64,000 nt of DNA, taken from assembly GCA_046565505.1 (NCBI GenBank), contig JBKHYJ010000080.1:124001-188000 (forward strand), given 5' to 3'. The position numbers and the translations under genes are program-made. Positions 43,211 to 52,037 of the stretch are shown piece by piece. The DNA comes from JBKHYJ01 sp046565505. GTDB lineage: Bacteria; Acidobacteriota; Blastocatellia; UBA7656. The stretch's first letter is position 1. Each line of letters begins with the position of its first letter. The notes below the pieces were generated by a model that searched no databases, was not told the DNA's origin, and worked only from the letters and a program-made list of their open reading frames with translations.

Positions 43211-45877
43211 ATGTTCAGGAAATTTTTAGACGCCACGCGCTCCCTGTTTCAAAAAGACAGGATGGAGCGAGAGCTTGATAAGGAACTTCGCTTCCACCTC
43301 GAAATGGAGATCGAGCAAAACGTCAGGAAGGGCATGAGCCGTAAAGAGGCCCGCAACACCGCGCTCCGCAGCTTCGGCGGCGTCGAGCGAGTCAAGGACG
43401 AGTGCCGCGACGTGCGCAGGGCGAGGCTCGTCGAAACGATGCTGCAAGACCTCCGCTACGGGCTGAGGATACTCATTAAAAACCCGGGTTTCAGCGTCGT
43501 GGCGGTCCTGACCCTCGCGCTCGGGATGGGGGCGAACGCGGCGATTTTCAGCGTCATCTATGGCGTGCTGATGCGCCCGCTGCCTTATAGGGAGGGGGAA
43601 AAGATCGTCCACATCCGCCAGCAGGCCCCACTCGCGCGCATAGACAATATGGGTTTTTCGGTCAAAGAGGTCCTTGATTACCGGGCCCAAAACCAGACGC
43701 TCGAAGGGGTGGTCGAGCACCACTCCATGTCTTTCATACTTCTGGGCCTCGAAGAGCCTCAGCGCGTCCAGACCGGGGTCGTGTCGGCGAATTTCTTCGA
43801 CCTGCTCGGCGTGAAGCCGCTCATGGGAAGAACGTTCGCCCCCGGCGACGACGAGCGCGGCGCGGACGCCGTCCTGGTGCTCAGCTACAACTACTGGCAG
43901 AAGAGTCATGGCGGCGACCCCAACGTAATAGGCAAGACTTTCAGGATGAACGACCGCGTTCACACGGTCATCGGCGTGTTGCCCCCGATTCCTCAATACC
44001 CGAATGAAGAAGATGTTTACATGCCTACCTCCGCCTGCCCCACCCGCTCGTCGGACGCCTTCTGCGACAATCGCAACGCGCGGATGATGAGCGTGTTCGG
44101 GAGGCTCAAAAGCGGCGTGCCCGTCGAGCAAGCTCAGGCCGACCTGTCCACGGTCGCGAGCAACCTTCAGGCGCAGTACCCCGACTCCTACCCGGCGAAT
44201 CGGGGTTACGCGGCCAGGCTCGCGCCACTGCAAGAAGAACTCACGCGGCAGGCCCGCCCGACTCTACTGATACTGCTCGGGACGGCCGGGCTGGTGCTGC
44301 TCATCGCGTGCGCCAACGTGGCGAACCTGACGCTCGCGCGCCTGATGCGGCGCGAGCGAGAGATGGCTGTCCGCGCCGCGCTCGGCGCAGGGCGCGGGCG
44401 ATTGATTCGCCAGTTGCTGACTGAAAGCACCTTACTCTCGCTGCTCGGCGGGGCCGTGGGATTGCTGCTGGCGGCTGGGGGGCTCCATCTGCTGGTCGCT
44501 TTCGCCGCCCGCTTCACGCCGCGCGCGAGTGAGATAAGCATTGATGCATATGTGTTGATGTTCACACTGGTCGTATCCGTCGCGACCGGGCTTGTTTTCG
44601 GCCTGATGCCCGCGTTCACTTCAGAGAAGAATTTCACCACCGCGCTGAAAGAAGGTAGCGGCCGCTCGACCGCCGGGGCGGGGCGACAGCGCGTACGAAA
44701 TATTTTGATCGTCGCGCAGGTCGCGGTCTCTTTCATGCTGCTGATCGGCGCGGGGCTGATGACGCGGAGCCTGTATAAGCTCCAGCAGGTGAACCCCGGG
44801 TACAACCCCGAGAACGTGCTGGCCATGAGGCTCAGCCCGAACTGGTCGAAGTACGACCAGAGCCGGCAATTCGCCTACCTGGATTTCTTCAACCGAGTGC
44901 TGGAAAAAGTAAAGTCCCAACCGGGGGTCTTATCGGCGGCGCTCACCTCCACGTACCCGTTGAACCCGTTCGGCATAGCGAACGGGCCGAACACCCGCGG
45001 CTTCTTGATGCAGGGACAGACGCTCGCGGAAGGAGAGCTCGCGCCGCGGGCGGACCCGCGCGTCGTGAGCCCGGATTATTTCCAGACCATTCAAATACCG
45101 CTGGTCGCCGGCCGCTACTTCACGGAAGCGGACAACACGGACGCAATGAAAGTTGCCATAATCAATCAAACAATGGCGCGCCATCGCTGGAGCGACGAGG
45201 ACCCTATCGGCAGGCGCGTCTCGTTTGACCGCGGTGACACCTGGATAACTATCGTCGGCGTGGTGGGTGACGTGAAGCAGTATGGGCTGGACCGCGAAAC
45301 GACGGATGAAATCTACACGCCTCTCGCTCAAACCGGTTTCGCGGGGAACCTGCTGGTTAGGACCGCCGCGAACCCTCCGAGCATGGCCCAAATGATGCGA
45401 GAGGCTGTCTACGCCGTGGACCCCGAAACGGCCATCGACAACGTGCAGACTTTAGAGAGAGTCCGCAGCGAATCGCTGGCCTCGCCCCGCCTGACGGCCT
45501 TACTGCTCGGCCTGTTCGCGGGCCTGGCCCTTCTCATCACCGTAACGGGGATCAGCGGGGTGATGGCCTTGTCGGTAAGCCAGCGCACGCGGGAGATAGG
45601 CATTCGCATGGCTTTGGGCGCGTCGCAGGCAAAGGTCCTCACGATGGTGATGAGGCAAGGCATGACGCTTATAATCATCGGCCTCGCCGCGGGCGTCGCC
45701 GGCGCGCTCGCTTTGACACGGGTCATGTCATCGCTGCTTTTCTCCGTCGAGCCTGACGACCCGGTCACTTTCATCGCGGTCTCGCTCGTGCTGATTGCCT
45801 TCGCGGCCGTAGCTTGTTTCGTGCCCGCACGCCGCGTTACCGCGATAGACCCTATGCTGGCGTTGCGCAGCGAGTGA
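43211..45877 (+). CDS. Acidobacterial duplicated orphan permease (ADOP)
   Basis: Membrane protein of 888 residues in which two MacB/FtsX permease units are fused, without an ATPase. The N-terminus has the short ADOP-specific domain (RMERELDKELRFHLEMEIEQN, KEARNTALRSFGG). Permease unit 1 begins near LRILIKNPGFSVVAVLTLALG and ends with ANLTLARLMRREREMAVRAALGAGR. Unit 2 begins near RVRNILIVAQVAVSFMLLIGAG and ends with SQRTREIGIRMALGASQAK and DPMLALRSE. The family (TIGR03434) is strongly expanded in Acidobacteriota. Substrate and energising ATPase are unknown. GGAGG at 43198-43202 serves its ATG, and it is clearly an operon with padR. Confidence 0.95.
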   Translation: MFRKFLDATRSLFQKDRMERELDKELRFHLEMEIEQNVRKGMSRKEARNTALRSFGGVERVKDECRDVRRARLVETMLQDLRYGLRILIKNPGFSVVAVLTLALGMGANAAIFSVIYGVLMRPLPYREGEKIVHIRQQAPLARIDNMGFSVKEVLDYRAQNQTLEGVVEHHSMSFILLGLEEPQRVQTGVVSANFFDLLGVKPLMGRTFAPGDDERGADAVLVLSYNYWQKSHGGDPNVIGKTFRMNDRVHTVIGVLPPIPQYPNEEDVYMPTSACPTRSSDAFCDNRNARMMSVFGRLKSGVPVEQAQADLSTVASNLQAQYPDSYPANRGYAARLAPLQEELTRQARPTLLILLGTAGLVLLIACANVANLTLARLMRREREMAVRAALGAGRGRLIRQLLTESTLLSLLGGAVGLLLAAGGLHLLVAFAARFTPRASEISIDAYVLMFTLVVSVATGLVFGLMPAFTSEKNFTTALKEGSGRSTAGAGRQRVRNILIVAQVAVSFMLLIGAGLMTRSLYKLQQVNPGYNPENVLAMRLSPNWSKYDQSRQFAYLDFFNRVLEKVKSQPGVLSAALTSTYPLNPFGIANGPNTRGFLMQGQTLAEGELAPRADPRVVSPDYFQTIQIPLVAGRYFTEADNTDAMKVAIINQTMARHRWSDEDPIGRRVSFDRGDTWITIVGVVGDVKQYGLDRETTDEIYTPLAQTGFAGNLLVRTAANPPSMAQMMREAVYAVDPETAIDNVQTLERVRSESLASPRLTALLLGLFAGLALLITVTGISGVMALSVSQRTREIGIRMALGASQAKVLTMVMRQGMTLIIIGLAAGVAGALALTRVMSSLLFSVEPDDPVTFIAVSLVLIAFAAVACFVPARRVTAIDPMLALRSE

Positions 45878-46109
45878 GCAGCGGGTCGGCTTAATCACGG
45901 GCGTTTCATCTTTCGCATTCTTTAACCGGCGCCTTGCGTCGAAGCGCGAGCCCTCGTTTGATCGGACGCGGTGCGGCCAGGGTTGGCCGAGACACCCGTG
46001 CGTGCGCGAGAGCGGATGCGCGTCCGCGTGCGCGACGCACCCTGGAATGAAGAATCATTGCAGTATTAGAGAGGCGGACTCCATTATCAAAATTTCGGAG
46101 ATAAAAATC

Positions 46110-47195
46110 ATGAGGAAGCTAAACGTATCGACCTGTCTGTTCGCTGTTGTTGCCTTCATCTGTCTCGCCTGCAACCCCGCGAAGTCGGTGCCGTTCTCCG
46201 CCAATCAAGCCCCGCAGAAGAGGGGGAACGTGGCCATTCTGATCTTCAAGGGGGTGCAGATAATCGACTACACAGGCCCTTACGAAGTGTTCGGAGGCGC
46301 GGGGTTCAACGTCTACACGGTGGCGGAAAAGGGCGACCCTATCACTACGGCAATGGGGATGACCGTGACCCCGAAGTACACTTTCGGCGACTCGCCCGCC
46401 CCGGACGTTCTCATACTCCCGGGCGGCGGCGGGTACAAGCCGGGCCAGGGCGGGGTCGGAGGCCAGATAGACAATCCGGCTGTTATCAAATGGATTCAGG
46501 ATACCGCGAAGGAGTCGAAGTTCGTCCTGACGGTCTGCAACGGCGCCTTCTTCGCCTGGAAAGCCGGCTTGCTCGATGGGCTTCAGGCGACGACTTTTTA
46601 TGGGATGATCGACGCGCTCAAGTCCGTCGCGCCGAACACAAAAGTAGTCTCGGATAAGCGCTACGTCGATAACGGCAAGATCATCACGACGGCGGGGCTC
46701 TCATCCGGCATAGACGGCTCGCTGTACCTCGTGTCAAAAATGTTGGGCAAAGGCACTGCGCAGGCGGTCGCCCTGAACATGGAATACAACTGGGACCCGG
46801 AGTCGAAATACGCGCGGGCGGCGCTGGCCGACAAGTACATGCGCTTTGTGTATGACGGCCTGGAAGCCGAGTCGCTGAGCAGAGAAGGCGGGACGGATCA
46901 CTGGGAGAATAAATGGCTCGTGAGAACCGAGACTCCCGCGGCGGAAATTTTCGAGTTGATCAATAAGACGCTGGCCGCGAATAAGACCTACGTGCCGACC
47001 GCGATAAAGTGGGTCAGGCAGGACTCGGGCAAATCGGGTGACCAGACACGTAGCTTATGGAAATTCGCCGACGAGAGCGGCAAGACATGGACGGGGCAGG
47101 CGAGCGTACAGCCATTGCTGGGCGAGAAGGGTAAGCTCCTGATGAGCGTGAAAATAGCCCGCGACGATACGGCCGCCCGGTCGCAAATTCGATAG
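46110..47195 (+). CDS. DJ-1/PfpI-family lipoprotein with C-terminal extension
   Basis: 361 residues. From ATG 46110 a lipoprotein signal ends in the lipobox FICLAC, so C21 would be acylated and the protein anchored in the envelope. The DJ-1/PfpI domain (about 38-225) has the nucleophile C143 in VLTVCNGAFFAW and E59 in the YEVF pocket, as in ThiJ-type chaperone/deglycase/hydrolase proteins. The C-terminal 130 residues form another globular segment with LINKTLAANKTYVPTAIKWVRQ. Export of a DJ-1 domain is less usual. Activity cannot be predicted. Confidence 0.82.
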   Translation: MRKLNVSTCLFAVVAFICLACNPAKSVPFSANQAPQKRGNVAILIFKGVQIIDYTGPYEVFGGAGFNVYTVAEKGDPITTAMGMTVTPKYTFGDSPAPDVLILPGGGGYKPGQGGVGGQIDNPAVIKWIQDTAKESKFVLTVCNGAFFAWKAGLLDGLQATTFYGMIDALKSVAPNTKVVSDKRYVDNGKIITTAGLSSGIDGSLYLVSKMLGKGTAQAVALNMEYNWDPESKYARAALADKYMRFVYDGLEAESLSREGGTDHWENKWLVRTETPAAEIFELINKTLAANKTYVPTAIKWVRQDSGKSGDQTRSLWKFADESGKTWTGQASVQPLLGEKGKLLMSVKIARDDTAARSQIR

Positions 47196-47242
47196 GCGGA
47201 AGTAAGAAGTTAGGCCGATAGTAAACCGCGGGGTGGAATGCC

Positions 47243-47279
47243 GGGCTGCCGGGGGGCCTTGACTTACCCTCGGCAGCCC
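47243..47279. terminator. Hairpin between convergent genes
   Basis: GGGCTGCCG (47243-47251) pairs perfectly with CGGCAGCCC (47271-47279) across a 19-base loop. It sits between the DJ-1 lipoprotein gene and the convergent arsI gene. There is no T-tract, so its efficiency is uncertain. Confidence 0.45.
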
Positions 47280-47311
47280 TCTTCGCCCGCCGTGGCCCTG
47301 TGCGATCAATC

Positions 47312-47890
47312 TCACCGCGATATTTTCAGAGGGTTCGTAAGCTCGACGGCCGTCCCGCAGCATGCCGCCGAATTCAAAGTGGAAGGCCCCGAAGCGGAAG
47401 GCTCTGAGGACGCCCCCGCTGTCCCGGCCCTGGGCGCGCGCGCCGAGGCCCGCGCGCTCGGCTCGGTTACGCAGCACGTAGTCGTTTCGGCAAGGTCGTC
47501 TTCGAGCACGGCGAAAACTTCCCACTCGTTGCCATCGGGGTCGCGCACCCACGTCTTGTCTTGAATGGCGTAGCAGCAATTTGTCCGCATCTCGTCGCGG
47601 GTGACGAGGCCGGCTCGCTGCCACTGCTCGCGCACGGCGAGCACGTCGCCCGTCGAGGCCACCTGAATCCCGAGGTGCGAGAGTGCGCCGCCGTCGCCGA
47701 ACGGGACCTGGTTGAGCGTGAGGTTGAGCGGCGGATTCTGCACGTCGAACTTCGCGTACCCCGCCCTCATCTTCGAGGGGTCTATGCCGAGCATCTTGCG
47801 GTAAAACTCGGTGCTACTTTCCACGTCCTTTACGTTGAGCGCCAGGTGCGCTTTCAACGCCCGCACGGGCATCGCCGTCGTGTCGTCCAT
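47312..47890 (-). CDS. arsI: ArsI/CadI-type dioxygenase, C-As lyase
   Basis: Vicinal-oxygen-chelate enzyme that splits carbon-arsenic bonds of trivalent organoarsenicals, 192 residues. The diagnostic vicinal cysteines are C105-C106 in TNCCYAIQDKTWV. Metal ligands are likely H15, H72 and E124 (or E122) in the two glyoxalase-like units, VRALKAHLALNV and ALSHLGIQV... DPDGNEWEVF. ATG 47890 has AAGGAG at 47899-47904 on the - strand; the longer frame runs through the promoter. The C-terminal tail has two more Cys pairs (C139-C140, C177-C178) and is Ala/Ser-rich. It is divergent from arsR and shares its operator. A CadI-like role in cadmium response is the alternative. Confidence 0.9.
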   Translation of the reverse strand: MDDTTAMPVRALKAHLALNVKDVESSTEFYRKMLGIDPSKMRAGYAKFDVQNPPLNLTLNQVPFGDGGALSHLGIQVASTGDVLAVREQWQRAGLVTRDEMRTNCCYAIQDKTWVRDPDGNEWEVFAVLEDDLAETTTCCVTEPSARASARAPRAGTAGASSEPSASGPSTLNSAACCGTAVELTNPLKISR

Positions 47891-47927
47891 CTGACCGTCT
47901 CCTTTCATATTCGTCTTAGCGGATATG

Positions 47928-47963
47928 ATAATAGGCCGATCAGACATATGTGTCAAGACATAT
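47928..47963 (-). promoter_or_regulatory. arsI promoter and ArsR operator
   Basis: On the - strand TTGACA (47951-47956) and TATTAT (47928-47933) are exactly 17 bases apart, near-ideal for arsI. An inverted repeat ATATGT-N6-ACATAT (47946-47951, 47958-47963) overlaps the -35, a position where bound ArsR would block transcription. The same site lies about 30 bases before arsR, suggesting control of both genes. Confidence 0.85.
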
Positions 47964-47992
47964 TTGTACTGCCGTGATAAAATGCCAGCGTC

Positions 47993-48397
47993 ATGGGAAA
48001 AGCGGATAAAGAGTTTGAGATGGAGCTGCTGTTCAGGGCGCTGGCGGACCGCACGCGCTTACGGCTGCTGAACCTGATGGCCGAGCACGAGGTGTGCGTC
48101 TGTTTTTTCGTGGAGATTTTAAAGACTAACCAGCCGAAGATATCCCGCCACCTGGCCTACCTGCGGAGGGCGGGCGTGGTCCGCGCGCGGCGCGAAGGGA
48201 AGTGGATGCACTACAGGGTCGTGGACCCGCCGAACCCGCATGCCGCTCGCATCTTCGGCGAGGTGCGGGCGTGGCTCGCCGAGGACGACGCCATGCGGCG
48301 CGACCGCGCGCTGCTTGCTAAAGTGTGTTGCGCTCCGCGCCCGCCCGCCCGCCTGCAAGGGGCGCCCATCCCGCGCCGCGCCGCCGCAGCCGTCTGA
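47993..48397 (+). CDS. arsR: ArsR-family metalloregulator
   Basis: Winged-helix repressor released by arsenite/antimonite or similar, 134 residues. The metal-binding pair C35 and C37 (EVCVCFFVE) occupies the ELCVCDL position. The recognition helix follows (NQPKISRHLAYLRRAGVVRARREGKWMHYRV). A further KVCCAPRPP near the C-terminus may add a metal site. No ribosome site precedes ATG 47993; a GATAAAAT a few bases upstream could be the -10 of a nearly leaderless transcript. It is divergent from arsI. Confidence 0.92.
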   Translation: MGKADKEFEMELLFRALADRTRLRLLNLMAEHEVCVCFFVEILKTNQPKISRHLAYLRRAGVVRARREGKWMHYRVVDPPNPHAARIFGEVRAWLAEDDAMRRDRALLAKVCCAPRPPARLQGAPIPRRAAAAV

Positions 48398-48417
48398 GAT
48401 TGCAGCGGGCGCGCACC

Positions 48418-48446
48418 TTGAAAATTATCATCGCGTAGCATATAAA
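48418..48446 (+). promoter_or_regulatory. Promoter of first TonB receptor
   Basis: TTGAAA (48418-48423), 17 bases, TATAAA (48441-48446), in an otherwise GC-rich gap of 299 bases. It would give a leader of about 240 bases before the receptor gene. I see no riboswitch-like structure in that leader. Confidence 0.75.
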
Positions 48447-48696
48447 CTCCGCGTGCCCGCTGCTCGCCGATCCTGGTCAGAGAATTCAGGCGCAGGGCTT
48501 CATACAATTTCTTGCTCTCTTCGCATCTCGGAAGCCCGCCGCAATGAGCGGCTCTGCCGGAGTCTTCGGCGCGAATAGAATTCTGCCCGCGGGAGATTCC
48601 CGCCGGCCTGAGCGTGCAACTCTAGTTGCCATTATTCCCGGCCCTCGTAATTCGATCTTTCAGTATGAATTGGCCCGCAGAAAGAGAGGAGTAAGT

Positions 48697-51642
48697 ATGA
48701 CCAAAGCGCGAATAAAAAAACTACACGTTCACCTGGCCCTGTCGCTGCTCATGCTCGGCGCGGCCGGCCCGGGGCACGCGCAGTCGCAGGCGACCACGGG
48801 CGTCATCGAAGGGATAGTCTACGATCAAAGCGAAGCCGTCATCACGGACGCCAGCGTGAAGGTTAAGCAGAAGGAGACGGGGCTGGAACGCGCGGCCCGG
48901 ACCGATGAAAACGGGCGGTTCCGCGTGGTTCTGCTCCCGCTCGGCACTTACACCGTGGAAGTCGAAAAGCAAGGGTTCGGGAAGCTCGTTCAGAACGACA
49001 TAGAGTTGACCGTCGGGCAGACGATCAATCTCCCGATCACGCTCAAGCCCGGCGTGGTCGAGGTCGTGACGATCACGGGCGACGCACCCGTCGTCGAGAC
49101 GACTCGCTCGGAGCAATCGACGCTTGTCGACAAGCGGTCGGTCGAGAACCTCCCGATCAACGGCCGCGACTTCGTCGGCTTCGTCAAACTCGCCCCGACC
49201 GTCTCGGTCGTGCAGGGGCCCGACGGCGCGGAGATCACCATCAACGGCCAGAAAGGTATCCAGAACAACATCTCCGTAGACGGGGCCGACGCGAACAACC
49301 CGTTTTTCGGCGAACAGCGCGGCGGGCAGAGGCCGCAGTTTACGATCTCGCTCGAAGCCGTGAAAGAGTTTCAGGTCGTGGCCGACGGCGGCTCGGCCGA
49401 GTTCGGCCGGTCGAGCGGGGGCTTCATCAACGTGGTGACGAAGTCTGGCACCAATCAATTTCACGGCTCGGGCTTCGCCTTCCTCAGGGACAAGTCGCTG
49501 ACCTCGCAGAACCCCGACGCGGTCAGGGCGAAGCTCCCGACGGACGACTTCCGGCAGTATCAGTTCGGCGGCTCGCTCGGCGGCCCGATCAAACGCGACC
49601 GCGCGTTCTTCTTCTTAGCTTACGACCAGAATAAGGGTGACAGCCGTAAGCCCAACCGCATAGACCCGCGACTGGTCCAAATCTTCGCGACGCGCTTCAA
49701 CGACCCGGGCGAGCAGGGGGTCATTGAGCGGACCAACGGCGCGAACGCCCTGCTGGGCAAGGTCGATTGGAACGTTAATACGAGGAACCTCTTGACCCTG
49801 CGGCACAACTACAGCCGGGCGGTCCAGGAGAATGGGACGTTCGACGTGCCGACCTGGGGGCGGAGCGCGAATGGCCGCGAGACGGACAACTCGAACGCCT
49901 TCATCGCTCAACTCGTGACGACGTTCTCCGCGCGCCACCTGAACGAATTTCGATTCCAGTACGCGCGCGAAGCGAGGCCGCGTTTCTACGACGGGCCCGA
50001 CCTGCCGGACGTGGCAATCGCGGGCACTGACCCGGAGACAGGCGAGGCCACGGCCTTCCGCTTCGGCCGGCCGTTCTTTCTGCCCGTGCCGGAGGTCGAT
50101 ACGCGGTTACAGTTCACGGACAACTTTTCCATCCTGCGCGGCAGCCACTCATTCAAACTGGGGTTTGACTTCAACCGCACGCACACGAGTCAGACGTTCG
50201 TGGGCTTCGGCCGCGGCCGCTACATCTTCGGCTCGGTCGAGGCGTTCCAGGACTACCTGAATAACCCGAGCAACTTCGGCGGCCTGTTGCTCTACCTGCA
50301 ATTCGCGCCGCTCGGCGGGCGTACCGTTGAGGAGGCAGGCACACAGGAGTTCACTCAAATAGAGCCCGAGTGGTACGTTCAAGACAAATGGCAGCCGCGC
50401 CCGAACCTCAGCATAAGCTATGGGCTTCGCTATTACGCGCAGATAGAAGACCAGCCGATCACGCCGCTGGCCGAGCGCCCTTACGCTCAGTTCATCGGCC
50501 AGCCCGGGTTCCCGTCGGACGGCACGATACCGTCGGAGAAGAAGGGCTGGCAGCCGAGGCTGGGCGTCGCATGGGACCCGACGAATAACGCGAAGACGGT
50601 CGTGCGCGCGAATTTCGGCATCTACTACGCGCGCATACCGGGCCTGGTGCTAGCGGGCCCGCGCAACACTGACGGGGCCATCGCGTTCAACATCTTCACC
50701 TGCTGCGGCCTGCCGTTCTTGCCGACCCCGCCCGCCAACCTCGGCATCTTCGCCGACACGGCGCAGTTCGCCCCGTTCAACCCCGGCGTCCGCGTGTTCG
50801 CGTCGGACTTCAGAAACCCGCGCACGTTGCAGTGGGGCGCCTCGGTCGAGCGCGAGTTGTTCAAGGACATGTCGTTCACGTTCGGGTTTAATTACGCGAA
50901 CTCTGTCCACCTGACGCGCTTCGTCAACCGTAACGCGCCAGCCTTCGTCGGCCACGTGGCGGCCGATGGCCGAAAGCTCTTCGACGGGCCGCAGCCTTTC
51001 GCCAAGCCTGACGGCTCGGGCATAGGCGAGCTTGCGACTACAGAGTCGTCAGGGCGGTCGCTTTACCGAGGGTTCGTCTTTTCGGCCAATAAGCGGTTCA
51101 GCCACCGCTTCCAGTTCCAGGTGAATTACGTCCTGAGCTGGGACTACTCCGACGACGATAACGAGCGCGACCCGTTCACTTTCCGCTACGCGGACGTGAC
51201 GGATTTCGGGCCCGAGTATGGGTATTCGGACAGGGACCAGCGCCACAGGCTCAACGCTTTCGGCGTGTTCGACCTGCCGTCCCACTTCATACTGACGACG
51301 ATATTCCAGGCGCGGTCGGCGCAGCCCGACTCCGTGCTCCTGCCCAACGACGCCAACGGGGATGGCAACACGCTCGACCGGCCATTCGTGAACGGCCGCG
51401 ACGTGGGGCGCAACACGGTCCGCAAGAAGAATCAGTTTTACTCGTTCGACTTCCGTGTGACACGAATCTTCAAGGTCACAGAGAGCGTGCAGGTCGAGCC
51501 GCTCATCGAGGTCTTCAATCTCTTCAACAACACGAACCTGATTTCCGTCCCGCGCCCGCTCCTGTTCAACTTCGACGGCACGGTGCGCTCCGGGTTTGGC
51601 GACCCCCGCCAGGCCCAGGTCGGCGTTAAGGTTCGCTTCTGA
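48697..51642 (+). CDS. Oar/SusC-like TonB-dependent receptor 1
   Basis: Outer-membrane transporter, 981 residues. From ATG 48697 (AGAGGAG ribosome site) there is a signal peptide (HLALSLLMLGAAGPGHAQ). A carboxypeptidase-regulatory-like domain follows (about 35-115: GVIEGIVYDQSEAVITDASV). The plug is next (about 125-245: SVENLPINGRDFVGFVKLAP, NGQKGIQNNISVDGADANN, FGRSSGGFINVVTKSGTNQF), then the beta-barrel, ending AQVGVKVRF with terminal Phe. There is no obvious TonB box before the plug. It belongs to the Oar-like family expanded in Acidobacteriota, which moves large substrates such as oligosaccharides or peptides. It lies upstream of a glycosidase group. Confidence 0.9.
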   Translation: MTKARIKKLHVHLALSLLMLGAAGPGHAQSQATTGVIEGIVYDQSEAVITDASVKVKQKETGLERAARTDENGRFRVVLLPLGTYTVEVEKQGFGKLVQNDIELTVGQTINLPITLKPGVVEVVTITGDAPVVETTRSEQSTLVDKRSVENLPINGRDFVGFVKLAPTVSVVQGPDGAEITINGQKGIQNNISVDGADANNPFFGEQRGGQRPQFTISLEAVKEFQVVADGGSAEFGRSSGGFINVVTKSGTNQFHGSGFAFLRDKSLTSQNPDAVRAKLPTDDFRQYQFGGSLGGPIKRDRAFFFLAYDQNKGDSRKPNRIDPRLVQIFATRFNDPGEQGVIERTNGANALLGKVDWNVNTRNLLTLRHNYSRAVQENGTFDVPTWGRSANGRETDNSNAFIAQLVTTFSARHLNEFRFQYAREARPRFYDGPDLPDVAIAGTDPETGEATAFRFGRPFFLPVPEVDTRLQFTDNFSILRGSHSFKLGFDFNRTHTSQTFVGFGRGRYIFGSVEAFQDYLNNPSNFGGLLLYLQFAPLGGRTVEEAGTQEFTQIEPEWYVQDKWQPRPNLSISYGLRYYAQIEDQPITPLAERPYAQFIGQPGFPSDGTIPSEKKGWQPRLGVAWDPTNNAKTVVRANFGIYYARIPGLVLAGPRNTDGAIAFNIFTCCGLPFLPTPPANLGIFADTAQFAPFNPGVRVFASDFRNPRTLQWGASVERELFKDMSFTFGFNYANSVHLTRFVNRNAPAFVGHVAADGRKLFDGPQPFAKPDGSGIGELATTESSGRSLYRGFVFSANKRFSHRFQFQVNYVLSWDYSDDDNERDPFTFRYADVTDFGPEYGYSDRDQRHRLNAFGVFDLPSHFILTTIFQARSAQPDSVLLPNDANGDGNTLDRPFVNGRDVGRNTVRKKNQFYSFDFRVTRIFKVTESVQVEPLIEVFNLFNNTNLISVPRPLLFNFDGTVRSGFGDPRQAQVGVKVRF

Positions 51643-52037
51643 TCTGGTCTTTTTTGATTCCGCCACGGGGGCAGCCGCCCGCCGTGGCGGATTCTGATTC
51701 GGGAAAGCTCGCCGGGCGCAGTACCCACCACGGTCGCTTTCAAAGCGTCTCGCGGGCAGGTGCGGCGTTCCCCCTGAATCGTTGCCCTGATCGCCGCTTT
51801 CGCTTCGGAAGTGACGTAAGTCATAAAGCAGAGAATTATCATTTTACGGTGCGCGGGAGGCCGAAAATCGAGCCCGTTGACAAGCGGAAAGTGGCCGTGC
51901 TATAAGCTGAGCAGTCAACCCGTTTAGAGCTTCTTAATCGAAACATGGGCAGGGTTTTCACTTGGGCGCTTAAGAATAATCTGAACGATTTCCCTTTACT
52001 ATTCCGATGTCTCGACCGGGTCGAGATTGGGGGCGAC
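51643..52037. other. Gene-free interval between receptors
   Basis: 395 bases. It holds the receptor-2 promoter (listed separately) and a leader of about 125 bases. The first half has no feature I can name; GC-rich inverted bits near 51660-51690 (CCGCCACGGGG... CCGCCGTGGCGG) could terminate receptor 1 transcription. Confidence 0.5.
51877..51906 (+). promoter_or_regulatory. Promoter of second TonB receptor
   Basis: TTGACA (51877-51882) and TATAAG (51901-51906), 18 bases apart; CTATAA one base earlier gives 17. It is a strong-looking sigma-70-type promoter in GC-rich surroundings, and shows that the second receptor can be expressed independently of the first. Confidence 0.75.
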
